A stretch of DNA of 64,000 nt. It comes from Anas platyrhynchos. Its lineage: Eukaryota; Chordata; Aves; Anseriformes; Anatidae. The DNA lies in contig NC_092588.1 of NCBI RefSeq assembly GCF_047663525.1, forward strand, positions 108,209,001 to 108,273,000. The letters are read 5' to 3'. Below the pieces are notes generated by a model. That model was given only the letters and a program-made list of their open reading frames with translations, was not told where the DNA came from and made no database searches. Shown in pieces: positions 1 through 9,959 of the stretch (the stretch's first letter is position 1; every line of letters begins with the position of its first letter). The translations under genes and the position numbers were made by a program.

Positions 1-1244
1 GGTCACCCTGTCCCTGCTGTGACTCAGCGCTTCGTTAGCTGCCCCCATAAGTTCTGAAAGGGGGAGGTAAAGAACACAGGGCAATGGGGACACAGCTCGG
101 TAAAGATCAGTACCTGCTGAAAGAGCAGTGGTGATGGAGAAGGGGGCAGAAAAACAACAGCTGTTACATATACAGGTGGTGAGAATCTTTAGCCCTAGTC
201 CTTGATGGCATGTCTTCATGCTGTACTTTACATCTTCCTTGAAATCCAGTGTTTCTTAAACTTGGTTGCTTTTTGCTTTTTTTCTAGCCCTTAAAACAAA
301 AACAAAAGAGTAAGGCTGTAAGCAGTTTCCATGTCCAGCTCTGTAACCAGCAGCCATGTATTCATTACTGCAACATTTGAAGCTTAAGACAGGAGAACTG
401 AGGGGAAAGCTGATAATGCTTTTACTTTCAAAGCACAAGTGAGAAACACTGATGACCAAGGACTGCTACTTGAGTCTAATGTTTTCCTCTGATCTTTATG
501 ATCACAGAATGGAAGGGCCCTTAAAAACTACCCCGTTCCAACCCCCCACCACACCAGCTTGCCCAATGCCCCATCCAGCCTGGCCTTGAGCACCTCCAGG
601 GGTAGGGCATCCACAGCTGCTCTGGGCAGCCTGTGCCAGGGCCTCACCACCCTCACAGTGAAGGATTTCTTCCTAACATCTGATCTAGATCTTCCCTCTT
701 TTAGTTTAAAGCTATTAGCCTTTGTCCTATCCCTACAACGTGATATCAAACGGTGATTGCCACGGAAGCAAGTTCTATGACTGATGGGCAAGGTGTGCTG
801 GGATTGATGTGTGTCCAAGTCTGTCCCCATTCATTTAGGTAATGTCCATTTTTTTTTTTTATAGGGATGAAGGGGCACTACTGCCCTCTGCTCTCACTAA
901 GATCTTAATCTGAAATGACTTCAGCAGCTCAAGCTATAAACCCCCAAGCAAGAATTAGTAAAATTATCCAATTCAACAAGTAACTGTAGCTCTAACCCTG
1001 AGACTGCTGCTTACTGTATGAAAAATGAGCTAATGCTTGTCCTAGAGGCTCTCTCCAGCGAAGCATTCATTAGGCACACTCAGGCTGTACCATCCTGCTC
1101 CCCTGCCTTACTATCACTTTCTTCTCATAAGAAGGTAGGAAGCTACAGCCCTGTAACATGCAAAAGCTTATTTAAATTTAGAAAAAATAATTCAAGCGAT
1201 ATCTGCATAAAGTAGTACCACCTTCAGTTTTTTTGGATACTTAC
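1..1244. other. NOL7 last intron (partial)
   Basis: Non-coding between NOL7 exon 8 and the left edge. It holds one CR1 fragment (about 502-745) and nothing else I recognise. No Lys/Arg-rich final NOL7 exon was found here in any frame. Confidence 0.7.
502..745 (-). mobile_element. CR1 LINE 3' fragment
   Basis: Reads as the reverse complement of a CR1 3' end: CACAGAATGG at left, then CTTGAGCACCTCCAGGG and GGCATCCACAGCTGC. A 5'-truncated copy with no coding capacity. Confidence 0.9.
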
Positions 1245-1322
1245 CCCAAGATTTGTCCACAAACTGAACTGCAGCTTTTTTAACTGGATCTTTCTTGTTT
1301 GCAAGGGAAAAAAATTCATTTG
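1245..1322 (-). CDS. NOL7: NOL7 exon 8
   Basis: 78 nt coding NEFFSLANKKDPVKKAAVQF then VDKSWG. Acceptor CCATTTCAG; donor TTGGG|GTAAGT is strong, so at least one more exon follows off the left edge. Confidence 0.94.
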
Positions 1323-1642
1323 CTGAAATGGAGATGAGCATCAATTACTAGGTTTAACACAGACAAACCTCGATGCAAACCTAAGGAAAACTGCATACCA
1401 CTTGTTCGGTTGGTGCCTGGGCCGTAGAGATGGCTGTACACGAAGTCTTTGGCTGTTTGTTGGTGGAGCCCTGTTAAGCTCTGATCTTTTAAGTGCATAG
1501 CTGTGTAGTTTCCTTTTGACCTATTCAAAGAAAGATTTAAATCATTGTAGCATAGTTACTGAACCCAGAGCAACATTCACCCTTTAGTCAGTATTTTGCT
1601 GTCTGCACGGGCTTCTGATGATCAGCCAAGCTTTGCAGCAAT

Positions 1643-1682
<40 letters not shown>

Positions 1683-4017
1683 GGACTGCAAGTCTCAAAC
1701 TGGTCCTGCCAGAAGCTCCTGCAACTGTCCCCTACAGAATGAAATCCAGCAATTAAGTCCCCAGCAAGTGGACGTGAGGCAGAACACAGCAAAACTTCTA
1801 TTGGTGTGCTGATGCTGGCCTGGATAGCTCACACCAGGTGAGAGAGGAAAGACAGGATTCTTCTCAAAATTCCACTTTGAGGTGATACTGCCCAGTGGAA
1901 TCAAGAAAGCTTACCTGTGCACACACACACACTAATTCTACCTATGCACATGTTTGTAACTGTACCGATACAGCAAGAAGTGAACAAGATAAAGGAAGAA
2001 GAATAAAGCCCAAAATGTTTTTTAGTTCAGTTCTGCGTCTGTTATTGAATGCATACCTTGGCTAACTGTTAAAGTTATTTTCATTTGCCAGTAGCTGCAA
2101 ATAAATTCAGAACTGATCATTACATGCCTAAATACAGCACTAAAAAAAAATCCATGCATGGTATTATCCATAGCCACAATTAATTTAAATAAAGAAAAGC
2201 AAACAAGCCAGCATCCATGTACAGCAGCAGGGTAAAGGTACTTACCTGGAAGCCACGCCACAAGGTCTGCTGTTAGGGTATATTTTTACAAGTACAGCAG
2301 CATAACGGGCAATTTAAGCACATAAATTTGCTTCTGTGAGAGAGCGAGCAGGGGCAACACCACCAAAGTGCCAAACCTCTGCTGTGACTGGGGGAAGCAG
2401 TGCCACCACACCGAGACAGAAGCCCCACACCTTCCACTTTGGCGTACCTGGCACCCCTGGCTTTGTCCTGCTTCGCCTGTTTGAGCACATGGCCTTCGCT
2501 CTGCTTCTCAGACCTACTGCCAGGCTGCTTGTCTAGAGAAAGTTTATTAGACACAACAAAAAAAAAAAAAATCCAGAACATTATGAATCAAGATCAGTAA
2601 ACGGAAGACAAGCGGGAAGAAACAACGACCCAACTGAGAAACAAGCTAACTCCAACAAGTGTTTTTCCAGACCCTCTGGCTAGTGAAAGCTAGCTAAGTG
2701 CGTTACAGGGAAGAGAACGGGAACCAACCTGAAGCAGCCATCTGCCTTTGCTGTTCCTTGGCATCAACAACAACAAAAGGGACAAAAATTCAGTGCAACA
2801 CAACAGCTAAGCACTGTTTGCAAAGAGCTTCATTCTCTACTAAAGAGAATGAAGCACAGACACTGAGCATTCAAAACACCACACCGAGCTCATCTGTTAT
2901 ACACCAACTATTTTTCTTAAAAAATAAGTAGCAACAGTTATACCAACTATCTACATCATGATGAGAGAATCATTATTAAAAGAACACTCTACAATTTATT
3001 TTTGTGTAGTATAAGAGGGGGCTTTCTAGCCCCCTCTGAAGCGGGCTAGAAAGCAGCATTTGGGAGTACCCTGGTATCTGATTTTCTAGTTGAGGGTTTG
3101 AAAAATGTTATTTAATTTATACAAGTGTCATCAACTATAGAAAGTATCAAGGCAACTAAGAGCTCTATCTAAATAGCTTCTATAACTTGAATGCTTGAAA
3201 TTACCATCTTTCTGGCCATCCTTGCTTGTTTCCGTTTGAACACCTGCCTGCTGCCCACACTAAAGACCCCAGATCTTTTACATGAAACCACTCTACATCA
3301 AAAAACGTTTGTAAGTGGGCTCTGCCATCAAGATTAAGCACGACCACCACCAACCCCACTATCTTTCTTTGGCAGCAGCCCAGCGGCGCCTCAGCATACC
3401 TCGCTCAGCTGCAGCGGGCTTCTCCGGTCTGCGGAGGGAGGGAGGGAGGAGGGAAGGAAGGAGAAAGGCGGTCAGTGCCCAGCAGAGGGCCCGGGGGAAG
3501 GCACCGTGGGTGACCCCCCGCCCGCCCCCAGCCTCACCGTCCTGCGGCCAGCTCCTGCAGCAGCGCCTCGGGCAGCAGCTTCCTCCTCTGCGGGCACACG
3601 GCCGTTACCGGCGGTTAGCAGCCGTTAACGGCCGGGCTGTGGGTGTGAGGGATGGGATGGGATGGGATGGGATGGGATGGGATGGGATGGGATGGGATGG
3701 GGGGGTGTTACCTTCTGCTCCACGAACAGCTCCTGCCGCCGCCGCCGCTTCTCCTTCAGCAGCTCCCGGTGCCTGCGGGAGGGGCCGGGCCGTCAGGAAG
3801 GGGAAAGGGAGGGAAGGGGACAGCGGGGCGAGGGCCGGCCCTACCTGCGCGCCGCCTCCCCGGCCAGCTGCCGCTCGCTCTCGGCCGCCGCCGCCGCCGC
3901 GCCGAAGGACAGCTCCTCGGGGGCATCCTCGCCATCGGAGGCCGCCGGGGAGGGCACCGCCGCCGCCACCTCCTCCTCTTCCTTCTCCTTCTCCTCCTCC
4001 TGCCGCCGCCTCACCAT
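1245..4017 (-). CDS. NOL7: NOL7, nucleolar protein 7 (last coding exon off window)
   Basis: A small basic nucleolar protein of the NUC129/Utp16 type, linked to small-subunit rRNA processing and, in mammals, to anti-angiogenic effects. Eight coding exons total 637 nt (212 codons plus one base). The start ATG is at 4015-4017. Recognition rests on DAPEELSFG in exon 1, LLKEKRRRRQELFVEQ in exon 2, HLKDQSL with SHLYGPGTNRTS in exon 7 and FSLANKKDPVKKAAVQFVDK in exon 8, all matching human NOL7 as I recall it. About 20 C-terminal residues (a Lys/Arg-rich end) are missing; nothing coding for them is visible in 1-1244, so that exon should lie beyond position 1. The first four introns are only 72-156 bp. 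The middle (exons 4-6) is poorly conserved and placed by splice signals and phase. Confidence 0.94.
1399..1520 (-). CDS. NOL7: NOL7 exon 7
   Basis: 122 nt with SKGNYTAMHLKDQSLTGLHQ and HLYGPGTNRTS, the most conserved NOL7 block. Acceptor TTGAATAG, donor AGTG|GTATGC. Confidence 0.95.
1645..1681. repeat. (TAA)n microsatellite
   Basis: Twelve near-perfect TAA units in the intron between NOL7 exons 6 and 7. Confidence 0.97.
2448..2532 (-). CDS. NOL7: NOL7 exon 6
   Basis: 85 nt coding KQPGSRSEKQSEGHVLKQAK and QDKARGA. The acceptor was set at TTTCTCTAG, the only one giving the phase required by exon 5; nearer AGs would break the frame. Donor CCAG|GTACGC. Confidence 0.8.
3015..3054. repeat. Overlapping inverted repeats (two competing hairpins)
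   Basis: GAGGGGGCT/AGCCCCCTC forms a perfect 9-bp stem with a 4-nt loop (3015-3036). GCTTTCTAGCCC at 3021-3032 also pairs perfectly with GGGCTAGAAAGC at 3043-3054. Lies in the NOL7 intron between exons 5 and 6. Confidence 0.85.
3205..3243 (-). CDS. NOL7: NOL7 exon 5 (39 nt)
   Basis: 39 nt coding VQTETSKDGQKD. Acceptor GGCAG, donor GATG|GTAATT; phase 1 in and out. Placed by splice signals, with weak similarity to the acidic/Lys middle of human NOL7. Confidence 0.75.
3400..3428 (-). CDS. NOL7: NOL7 exon 4 (29 nt)
   Basis: 29 nt coding PEKPAAAER, placed by acceptor CTCCGCAG, donor CGAG|GTATGC and matching phases on both sides; not conserved enough to confirm by similarity alone. Confidence 0.75.
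3538..3587 (-). CDS. NOL7: NOL7 exon 3
   Basis: 50 nt coding RRKLLPEALLQELAAG. Acceptor GCCCGCAG, donor GACG|GTGAGG, exit phase 2. Confidence 0.9.
3651..3700. repeat. (GATGG)10 microsatellite
   Basis: Ten uninterrupted 5-bp units in the 124-bp intron between NOL7 exons 2 and 3, ending about 10 bases from the exon 2 donor. It makes up about 40 percent of that intron. Confidence 0.97.
3712..3772 (-). CDS. NOL7: NOL7 exon 2
   Basis: 61 nt coding HRELLKEKRRRRQELFVEQK. Acceptor TCCCGCAG; donor AAG|GTAACA, followed 10 bases later by the (CCATC)n array. Confidence 0.95.
3845..4017 (-). CDS. NOL7: NOL7 exon 1
   Basis: 173 nt from the ATG. It codes MVRRRQEEEKEKEEEEVAAA, then an acidic stretch and DAPEELSFGAAAAAAESE. 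Very GC-rich, inside the CpG island; donor AG|GTAGGG. Confidence 0.92.
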
Positions 4018-4088
4018 GGCCGCACGCGGCTGCCCGGCCCCGCCTCGGAAGCGCCGCTGCCTTCCGCCGCCCGGCCGCGCCCCCTCAG

Positions 4089-4192
4089 CGCCCAACGGCC
4101 GCCCCTTCCCGCCCAACGGCCGCCCCTCACCGCCCAACGGCCGCCCCTCACCGCCCAACGGCCGCCCCTCACCGCCCAACGGCCGCCCCTCA
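4089..4192. repeat. 21-bp minisatellite, 5 copies, in the NOL7 promoter
   Basis: The core CCCAACGGCCGCCCC starts at 4091, 4112, 4133, 4154 and 4175, an exact 21-bp period; only the first copy differs slightly. Each unit carries GC-box sequence (CCGCCC) and CAACGG, a MYB-type site. Confidence 0.95.
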
Positions 4193-4247
4193 GAGCCCTC
4201 CCCCGGCCATACCCCAGCAGAGCGGGAGGCTGCGGGCAGGTGCCGCC

Positions 4248-4253
4248 TTTATT
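4248..4253 (-). terminator. SIRT5: SIRT5 poly(A) signal AATAAA
   Basis: AATAAA on the minus strand, 65 bp after the SIRT5 stop and about 230 bp before the NOL7 start codon. It gives a very short SIRT5 3' UTR. Confidence 0.8.
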
Positions 4254-4270
4254 GTGGAACCTTCGCCCCC

Positions 4271-4273
<3 letters not shown>

Positions 4274-4301
<28 letters not shown>
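4274..4301. repeat. (CA)14 microsatellite in SIRT5 3' UTR
   Basis: Fourteen uninterrupted CA units (TG on the transcribed sense strand), between the SIRT5 stop and its poly(A) signal. Confidence 0.97.
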
Positions 4302-4304
<3 letters not shown>

Positions 4305-4318
4305 GCCCCCCGGCCCCC

Positions 4319-4394
4319 TCAGGCGGTGATCTCGCTGTGGTGCCGGGCCAGCGCCGGCGGCAGCGTGGTCCCGCAGGGGCCCGAGAAGTGGAAC
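4319..4394 (-). CDS. SIRT5: SIRT5 exon 9 (last coding exon)
   Basis: 76 coding nt: [20 protein letters not shown], then EITA and TGA at 4319-4321. Acceptor CCCTTGCAG. Confidence 0.96.
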
Positions 4395-6072
4395 CTGCAA
4401 GGGAGAAGCTGGTGTTAGAAGGGCAGGCTGCCTTGTCACGTATCAGGGAAAAAATAAAAGGAGGGTTTTATCTTCTTTTTTTTAACAGTCCAGCCTTACC
4501 TGAACTTGTCTGTAGCAGGAGTGGCTTCCATGTTGAACTCCGCAACTGGCACTCCTCGGGCGGACACCTGAGGGGCGAACATGGCAGCGGGGTACACCAC
4601 TGAGGAGGTTCCCACCTGCAGGGGCGTCAAAAAGCCATGAGCAAGCCCTAAAGCACACAAGAGCCCTACAGAAATGAGGTGAAAGATGTACAGTTAGTGC
4701 CACTGCACGTTTAGCTACCTGATGTGGTATAGGAATCAAAACTCATTTGGTTTTTGACCCAAAGAAGCCTGTTTGCTTTTCTGGATTCACGTTTGTTTGT
4801 TTTCTCCTCATTTACAGCTTTAATGCCCCAAATGGCAGACTACTTTCTGGAACGCAAAACAAAGCGTCCCCTCTAGCACTTGAGATTATTTGGTGAGCAG
4901 CAGGCAATATTCCAAGCAAATGTTTCAGTCAGTGATGCAAAATGTACGTGGCGTGTAAAAAAAAGAAGCAGCAGCACACGCCAATAGCTAACTACCATCT
5001 TACAACACTTTGTAATTTTTTTAAAAAAGAAAACTGATCATCAAAATAATTCTCGGGGGCTTACAGCTCCCCTGGGGAAGCACAAAGGCATCTCCTGTAC
5101 CCAGGATGCGCCACCCTTGGACTTAGCCCCCCCGCTGTAACCTCCTAGGTGACAAGACCCACACCCACCACCAAGCAGAGGTCACACATGTCCAGTTCCT
5201 TCTCAACCTCCGTGAGGACGTCAGGATCCAGCGTTTCACCGAACCACACAACGTGGGGACGAAGGAGGCCGTTGCAGCCATCTTCCTCGCACCTGTTTAA
5301 AAATCACAGAGGTACGGCGTGATGTTTCTGATGCGGGCATTTCAACCTGCACAGCGACAGAATGGTTTTCATTCTCGTTTAGACACATCTGCCTTAGTTT
5401 CTTACTTCAATTCTCCTACTACTCGCAACCAAGCCCATGACTCCAGGTGTGTTCTGCCCTCAGTGCTCAAGAACACAAACAAGCAATCACTTTGGCATCA
5501 TGGTAACCTTCCAGCACCCACTCCTATTGTCTGGGGTTTTCCTGACGTTAGGTTTAGATTTAGACTCAGTCTCTGGGCAAAGACCCGTGTCTCTTTATCT
5601 CGCAGAATGAATTCGTGTCCTTCCAGAATGACACAAACAGTACTTTGAGATGCATCACATATGAAGAATCAATAGCAAAAAATAAAGTCATCAATACATA
5701 CTGAGGAAGCTGTTCAACTGGAATTGAAGCATCTTCTACATCTGGATCTGGAGCCCTGAGGTTACAAAATAGAAATATTTATTCAATCACACAAAGGGAG
5801 TGCACTTCATATATTACTAAAAACTTGGTGTTCCCTAAAGCACACTCTCTAATCAAGGAATCTGCAACTTCAGTCAACTTAAACATCTCCTACCACCCTA
5901 GCCTACCACACACAGGGCAGGCAGACTTCTATGCAGAATTATCCCAGAGCTGCAATCGGCTTCTCAAAGTCTGACAAGAGCACAACAACTATTTGTGAAG
6001 CTATCTAAAGATATGGTGAAATGCAAAGGGACTAAAACTTTACGCCTATGCCTATCATCCCCTCCCTCTTTT

Positions 6073-6109
<37 letters not shown>

Positions 6110-9100
6110 TTCAACAGTGAAAGAAAAAGGATGCAGGAGCCCACAGGACTGTTCCGCAACTTAAGAAGAAACCCTGGGAACTGATTTTCCTTCCTTTTTG
6201 TTTCACACATGTTTCAAGACCTGTAATCCTAAGAATCTCACTGATGCGTAGAAGCACAAGAGCTACTAGGTGCTCAAGAGACGCAGAAGAGGACAATCTG
6301 GTTATATGCTACAGCAATGACAGCCTGATGTAAGGAATGAGCGCATGATTTGAAATATGGGAAAACAAAGAGGATGGGAGCGAAGAGCTGTTCTCAAAGC
6401 GTGCAGCAGCCTAACCAGGAAGCACAGGAAGCCTGCAAGGCAGGTAGGTGTATTACCCTTTCCCCGCCAGTGCTGGGCATATCGGGCTCTTGTAATTCGC
6501 AGTCACGTTTCCACAGTTGGTGCAGCGAGTTTTAAATAAGCTTCCTGAAAAACAGAAAAAGGAAACATCAGGGATCACACAAGTGCTCTGAAGCGTGGCT
6601 GTACAAGCAAGTGGCGATGTTTATCCCCGGTGGCCTTTGTTTGGCTTGTGGGTAACCCACACACGACCAGGACCAGGTGTTGCAACCCGGCAGCCTTCTG
6701 ACTGAGGCACTGTCTGCACAGCGCACGCACACATGTTTAGTTTGCAGCCCGGGACAGCCAAGTTGCAGTTTTTGAGAGGAAAATCATTCCTTAAAATACT
6801 ACCAAAGGAGTTGATTTCTGCTTACTGTTTTTTCCCCTTAAAAGAGAAACATTGTCCATAATAATAATAATAATAATAGTAGTAATAACATGCTGGTTAA
6901 CACCACTTTTTTTATGCAAACTCCCCAAACCCAAATGGTATACCTGTAAACTTTTGTAGAGTTAGTAACAAGTGCTGTGGAGCTTCTTTTTGTAAAGAAT
7001 AAGAATAATCAAAATGTAACCATACCCCAGGATCTATCATTGGACCCACAACTGTAAATAAACAAACTGCATCATGCTCCTCTGTCACTACCAGTCCCCT
7101 CCTCCTCGGGAAGGCGAAGCACAGACAGGAAGGACAGGACAGGACAGAGGGCAAGCGGCAGGCAGCACAGAGGGCAGAGCGCCAGGGCTGGCAGCACAGC
7201 TCTTGCCCAGAGGCTTTTTATTTGTGGCGCCACTGCCACCACGCAGCTGAAGCCCCCGATAGACTCTTTTCCCCTTTCTGAAGCAGGATCAGCCAGGTTT
7301 CACCCTCTGCATGCATTCAGGTGGATGTAAGGCAAACCCAAGCAGGTGGGAGGGGAGAACCAGTTCCTGTGTGGGTCAGAACCCATTAAAAAGGGCAGTG
7401 ACAAATAAAGGGGAGTATGAAGAGCCCAAAACAACTTCCAAAAGAGAACAGGGTGATACCACAAATAAACCGATAACCACTAGCATGCAGCTAAGACAAG
7501 TTTCATTTCTCCCAGCAGTCATCCCACTCCTTCTCCCCAAAACTTTCCCGTCTCGTGGCAGGCAGGTGAGCTGATCCTTACCATGAATTTCAAGGAGGTG
7601 CTTGGAGCCTGCCTTCCTGTGTAGCTCGTCGATGTTCTGAGTAATGACCACCACGCTCCTTCCTTGTTTGCTCAGCCGCTTTTCACACTCGGCAATGGCA
7701 ATGTGCGCGGGGTTGGGGTGCTTGCTCAGCATCACCTCCCGGCGGTAATGGTAAAACTCCCACACACGGGAAGGGTTGCGTGCAAAAGCGCCCGGAGTGG
7801 CCAGTTCCTGAGAGAGATGCAACACATTGCTCCGATAAGGAAGGTGCGAGAGAGCCCCGCGCCCAGATGGAGGCCAGCAGCATCCTGCCAGCTTGGCTGT
7901 ACCCTGCAGAACTGGACAGGCTCAGGTTACTCGTAACCAGATGCAGTGACAGGAATACAGGTCGTGAGCCACGTCCCACCAGGACCACGAGCCAAGGTAT
8001 CTTACCGAGAGAGGAGGTAACTTGTATTGGACATCACATAAGGCCTGACACGGTACACTGGGACCTCGTTCTGTGCTGCCCCCCAAATCCCGAAGAGGTT
8101 AGTACGGGCCAAAGGATGATGAGAGGTTTCCCCACGCACCATGTGGGGCGTTCAGAACTCATTCACGCAGCAGCCATAAAACTCAGTGCTGTGCGGATGC
8201 ACCTCCCGTGCTAGCAATTTCTTTTCTGCTTTAGTTTAGATGTAGCACAGGCCAAATTACAAGCCTAACATCTCTATAATGTGCCTGTAAAATCTAAAGC
8301 CACCATTAAAAGAAAAGTAGTTGGTATCTTTGGTACTGCCCTTTATTATTTTGGTAGAAGTTTCTTAAGATTTTAAATTAGGAAGGGCCCCATGAGGCAG
8401 CAAAACACTGAGGTGTCCAAACAAGAGCAAACAGCTAAGCTGCAAGGCGGCAAGAAAACAAGGACAGTAGAAAGACCCAGAGCTGTCTGCAAAAACTTCA
8501 TTTTTCCCAAATGGCTGATAAACCAAACCATGGAAAAACACTTCTAGCTTCTTCTGACTCTTCACACTCACATGGAAAAACTGATGGAAAAACACAGCAG
8601 TGCAGATGCGTGCCGTGAGTACGTACCTGTGCTTGCCACTTTCTCCAGAAACCTCCAGCTCCTCTGAAGGTGGGAACTCCGCTCTCGGCACTAACACCAG
8701 CTCCTGTAATGATGGCTATGTGCTTTGCTTTGGCAAAGACTTCTCGAAAATCAGCCATATCTGGACATGGGGGAGAAGGATGAACAGCTGTTCAGACACT
8801 TAATTTTTACAAAAGAGGCCATACAGACAGTGTTGGCAACAAGCATCCAGAAATGGCTTCTGCATGCACCTGCCAGGACTTCAATTTCCAAATACCATTT
8901 ATTTTCTGAGTTTCTGTATATTGGATTTTGACAGGCATTTCTTGGAGGGCCTCAAAAATATGGGAGCAAACCCAGTAGGGCAACATGTATCAAACCAGGG
9001 ATACACTGAGCATTGGAAAGACAGAAGCCTTAAAATGAAGCCTTCAAAATCGAGGTGACCTAATTCCCAGCTCAGGTCAGATCACCTCGCTCCACCCAGG

Positions 9101-9818
9101 AGGATGTTTGCCTCCTTGGCCACCAGGGCTCCTCAGCAGCTCCTGGTCTCCTTGGTGTCCACCAGGACCCTCAGGACCTTTTCTGCAAAGCTGCTCTCCA
9201 GCAGGTCAGCCCCAACCTGGGGTTACTTCAAGTTAGGGCGCGTCTTCAGGTTTAAAAATATATACAGTAATTATTTTTTTTTTTACTACTACACTAAACA
9301 AGGTTTCTGAGGTTACCCAACACCCTGCCCCTGAGCTGCTGCCCATGCTCGAGGCCCTCCATAATTCCCGTCCAAAGAAACGAGGGCTGAGTTTTATTGC
9401 CCATTAGGGGTATGAAAAGGAAGTGCAATAAAGCAGCGTACATTTGTGGGCCTAAGTTATAAATATTAAACATAAATACGTCAAAGGCAAGGTGCTGAGT
9501 GCAGCTACGCGAGGGGGGTGCAGCTGTACAGTCTGTAGGCACAGGAGATAAACCCTAGCAGCCCAAAACCAAATCAGCTCCACACTCATTTTGAATTAAC
9601 TGCAGGGTTTGTCTATGGCATGAGACTTTCTAGAGTTTTAAATCAAGCTTCTGCTTGGTTGTCATCTGTTCGGGAGACCGAGGCAAACAAACACGAGTCT
9701 TACTTGAGCTAGGCCGAGCCATTTCCAAGCAAAGCTGCTGCTTCTTTGCAGAAGGAGGCTTAAGAGCGCGGGACACCTGGGGGACCAACCTTCTGCTGGC
9801 AACCTGGAAGAGACTCAT
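4319..9818 (-). CDS. SIRT5: SIRT5, mitochondrial NAD-dependent protein deacylase
   Basis: Removes succinyl, malonyl and glutaryl groups from lysines, using NAD, mainly in mitochondria. Eight coding exons sum to 933 nt: 310 residues plus TGA, the same length as human. Residues 1-20 are Arg-rich and amphipathic ([17 protein letters not shown]), fitting a mitochondrial presequence. [15 protein letters not shown] is the NAD-binding loop. Y102 and R105 (YHYRRE) explain the preference for acidic acyl groups, H158 is the catalytic base, and C166, C169, C207 and C212 bind zinc; all fall at human numbers. The ATG at 9816-9818 is the first in-frame start: the inferred upstream exon has an in-frame TGA and no ATG in that frame. 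The gene sits head to tail with NOL7. Confidence 0.97.
4500..4615 (-). CDS. SIRT5: SIRT5 exon 8
   Basis: 116 nt coding [20 protein letters not shown] and [17 protein letters not shown], including the NAD-binding GTSS motif. Donor GTAAGG. Confidence 0.96.
5169..5292 (-). CDS. SIRT5: SIRT5 exon 7 (second zinc cysteine pair)
   Basis: 124 nt with [20 protein letters not shown] and [11 protein letters not shown]207 and C212 complete the zinc site. The donor was set at GTG|GTGGGT, because the next exon begins GTGGGAACC and codes VGTSSV. Confidence 0.95.
5702..5755 (-). CDS. SIRT5: SIRT5 exon 6
   Basis: 54 nt coding [17 protein letters not shown], the loop between the two zinc-binding pairs. Entry and exit phase 2; donor CTCA|GTATGT. 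Confidence 0.93.
6075..6105. repeat. T31 homopolymer
   Basis: 31 consecutive T in the SIRT5 intron between exons 5 and 6. No adjacent element with a poly(A) signal or target-site duplication was recognised. Confidence 0.95.
6457..6544 (-). CDS. SIRT5: SIRT5 exon 5 (first zinc cysteine pair)
   Basis: 88 nt coding [20 protein letters not shown] then ICPALAGK; C166 and C169 bind zinc. Acceptor TTTTTCAG, donor GTAATA. Confidence 0.96.
6854..6890. repeat. (AAT)n microsatellite
   Basis: Short AAT/AGT run in the SIRT5 intron between exons 4 and 5. Confidence 0.85.
7582..7807 (-). CDS. SIRT5: SIRT5 exon 4 (acyl-specificity and catalytic residues)
   Basis: 226 nt, residues 84-158. Includes YHYRREV (Y102, R105), [12 protein letters not shown] (Asn141/Asp143 of the catalytic core) and H158 as the last full codon. 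Donor GTAAGG. Confidence 0.97.
8627..8760 (-). CDS. SIRT5: SIRT5 exon 3 (NAD-binding loop)
   Basis: 134 nt coding [20 protein letters not shown] and [20 protein letters not shown]. Acceptor GTCCAG, donor CAG|GTACGT. Confidence 0.96.
9093..9240 (-). mobile_element. CR1 LINE internal fragment
   Basis: GTGTCCACCAGGACCCTCAGG followed by CTGCTCTCCAGCAGGTCAG resembles the antisense of the CR1 reverse-transcriptase-end region; no 3' terminal repeat is present. Lies in the SIRT5 intron between exons 2 and 3. Confidence 0.7.
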
Positions 9819-9842
9819 CGGTGTCACCTCCGGGGGCTTCAC
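9704..9842 (-). CDS. SIRT5: SIRT5 exon 2 (first coding exon)
   Basis: 139 nt, of which 24 are 5' UTR and the ATG is at 9818. Acceptor TTCTTCACAG, donor AGCTCAA|GTAAGA. It codes the presequence and LEMARPSS. Confidence 0.94.
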
Positions 9843-9959
9843 CTGTGAAGAAACAGCGGCAACACGAGCAGATCACTCAGGGAATCCTCCGTGAAGCGCA
9901 GGGCACAAACGCTATTCGGGTTATTATTTTCTTAGGAGGCTCAGCAGCTATGCTGCTCG

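Larger units (their letters stand above)
3430..4240 (-). promoter_or_regulatory. NOL7: CpG-rich promoter region of NOL7
   Basis: Dense CpG and GC-box sequence covering NOL7 exons 1-3 and the gap up to the SIRT5 poly(A) signal. No TATA box is visible. It includes the 5 x 21-bp minisatellite and the exact palindrome GCCGTTAACGGC at 3621-3632. Promoter role is inferred from position and base composition. Confidence 0.75.

Noticed and set aside
2533-2581. Upstream extension of the NOL7 exon 6 reading frame
   Set aside because: It translates the intronic poly(A/T) tract; the acceptor TTTCTCTAG and phase from exon 5 fit better.
3315-4603. Long plus-strand reading frames (up to 367 codons) around the NOL7 promoter
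   Set aside because: They are Pro/Arg/Ala-rich products of CpG-island and minisatellite DNA, run antisense to confirmed NOL7 and SIRT5 exons, and match no family.
8365-8697. Reading frame continuing past SIRT5 exon 3
   Set aside because: It is read-through of the donor CAG|GTACGT; exon 4 resumes the sirtuin sequence exactly.
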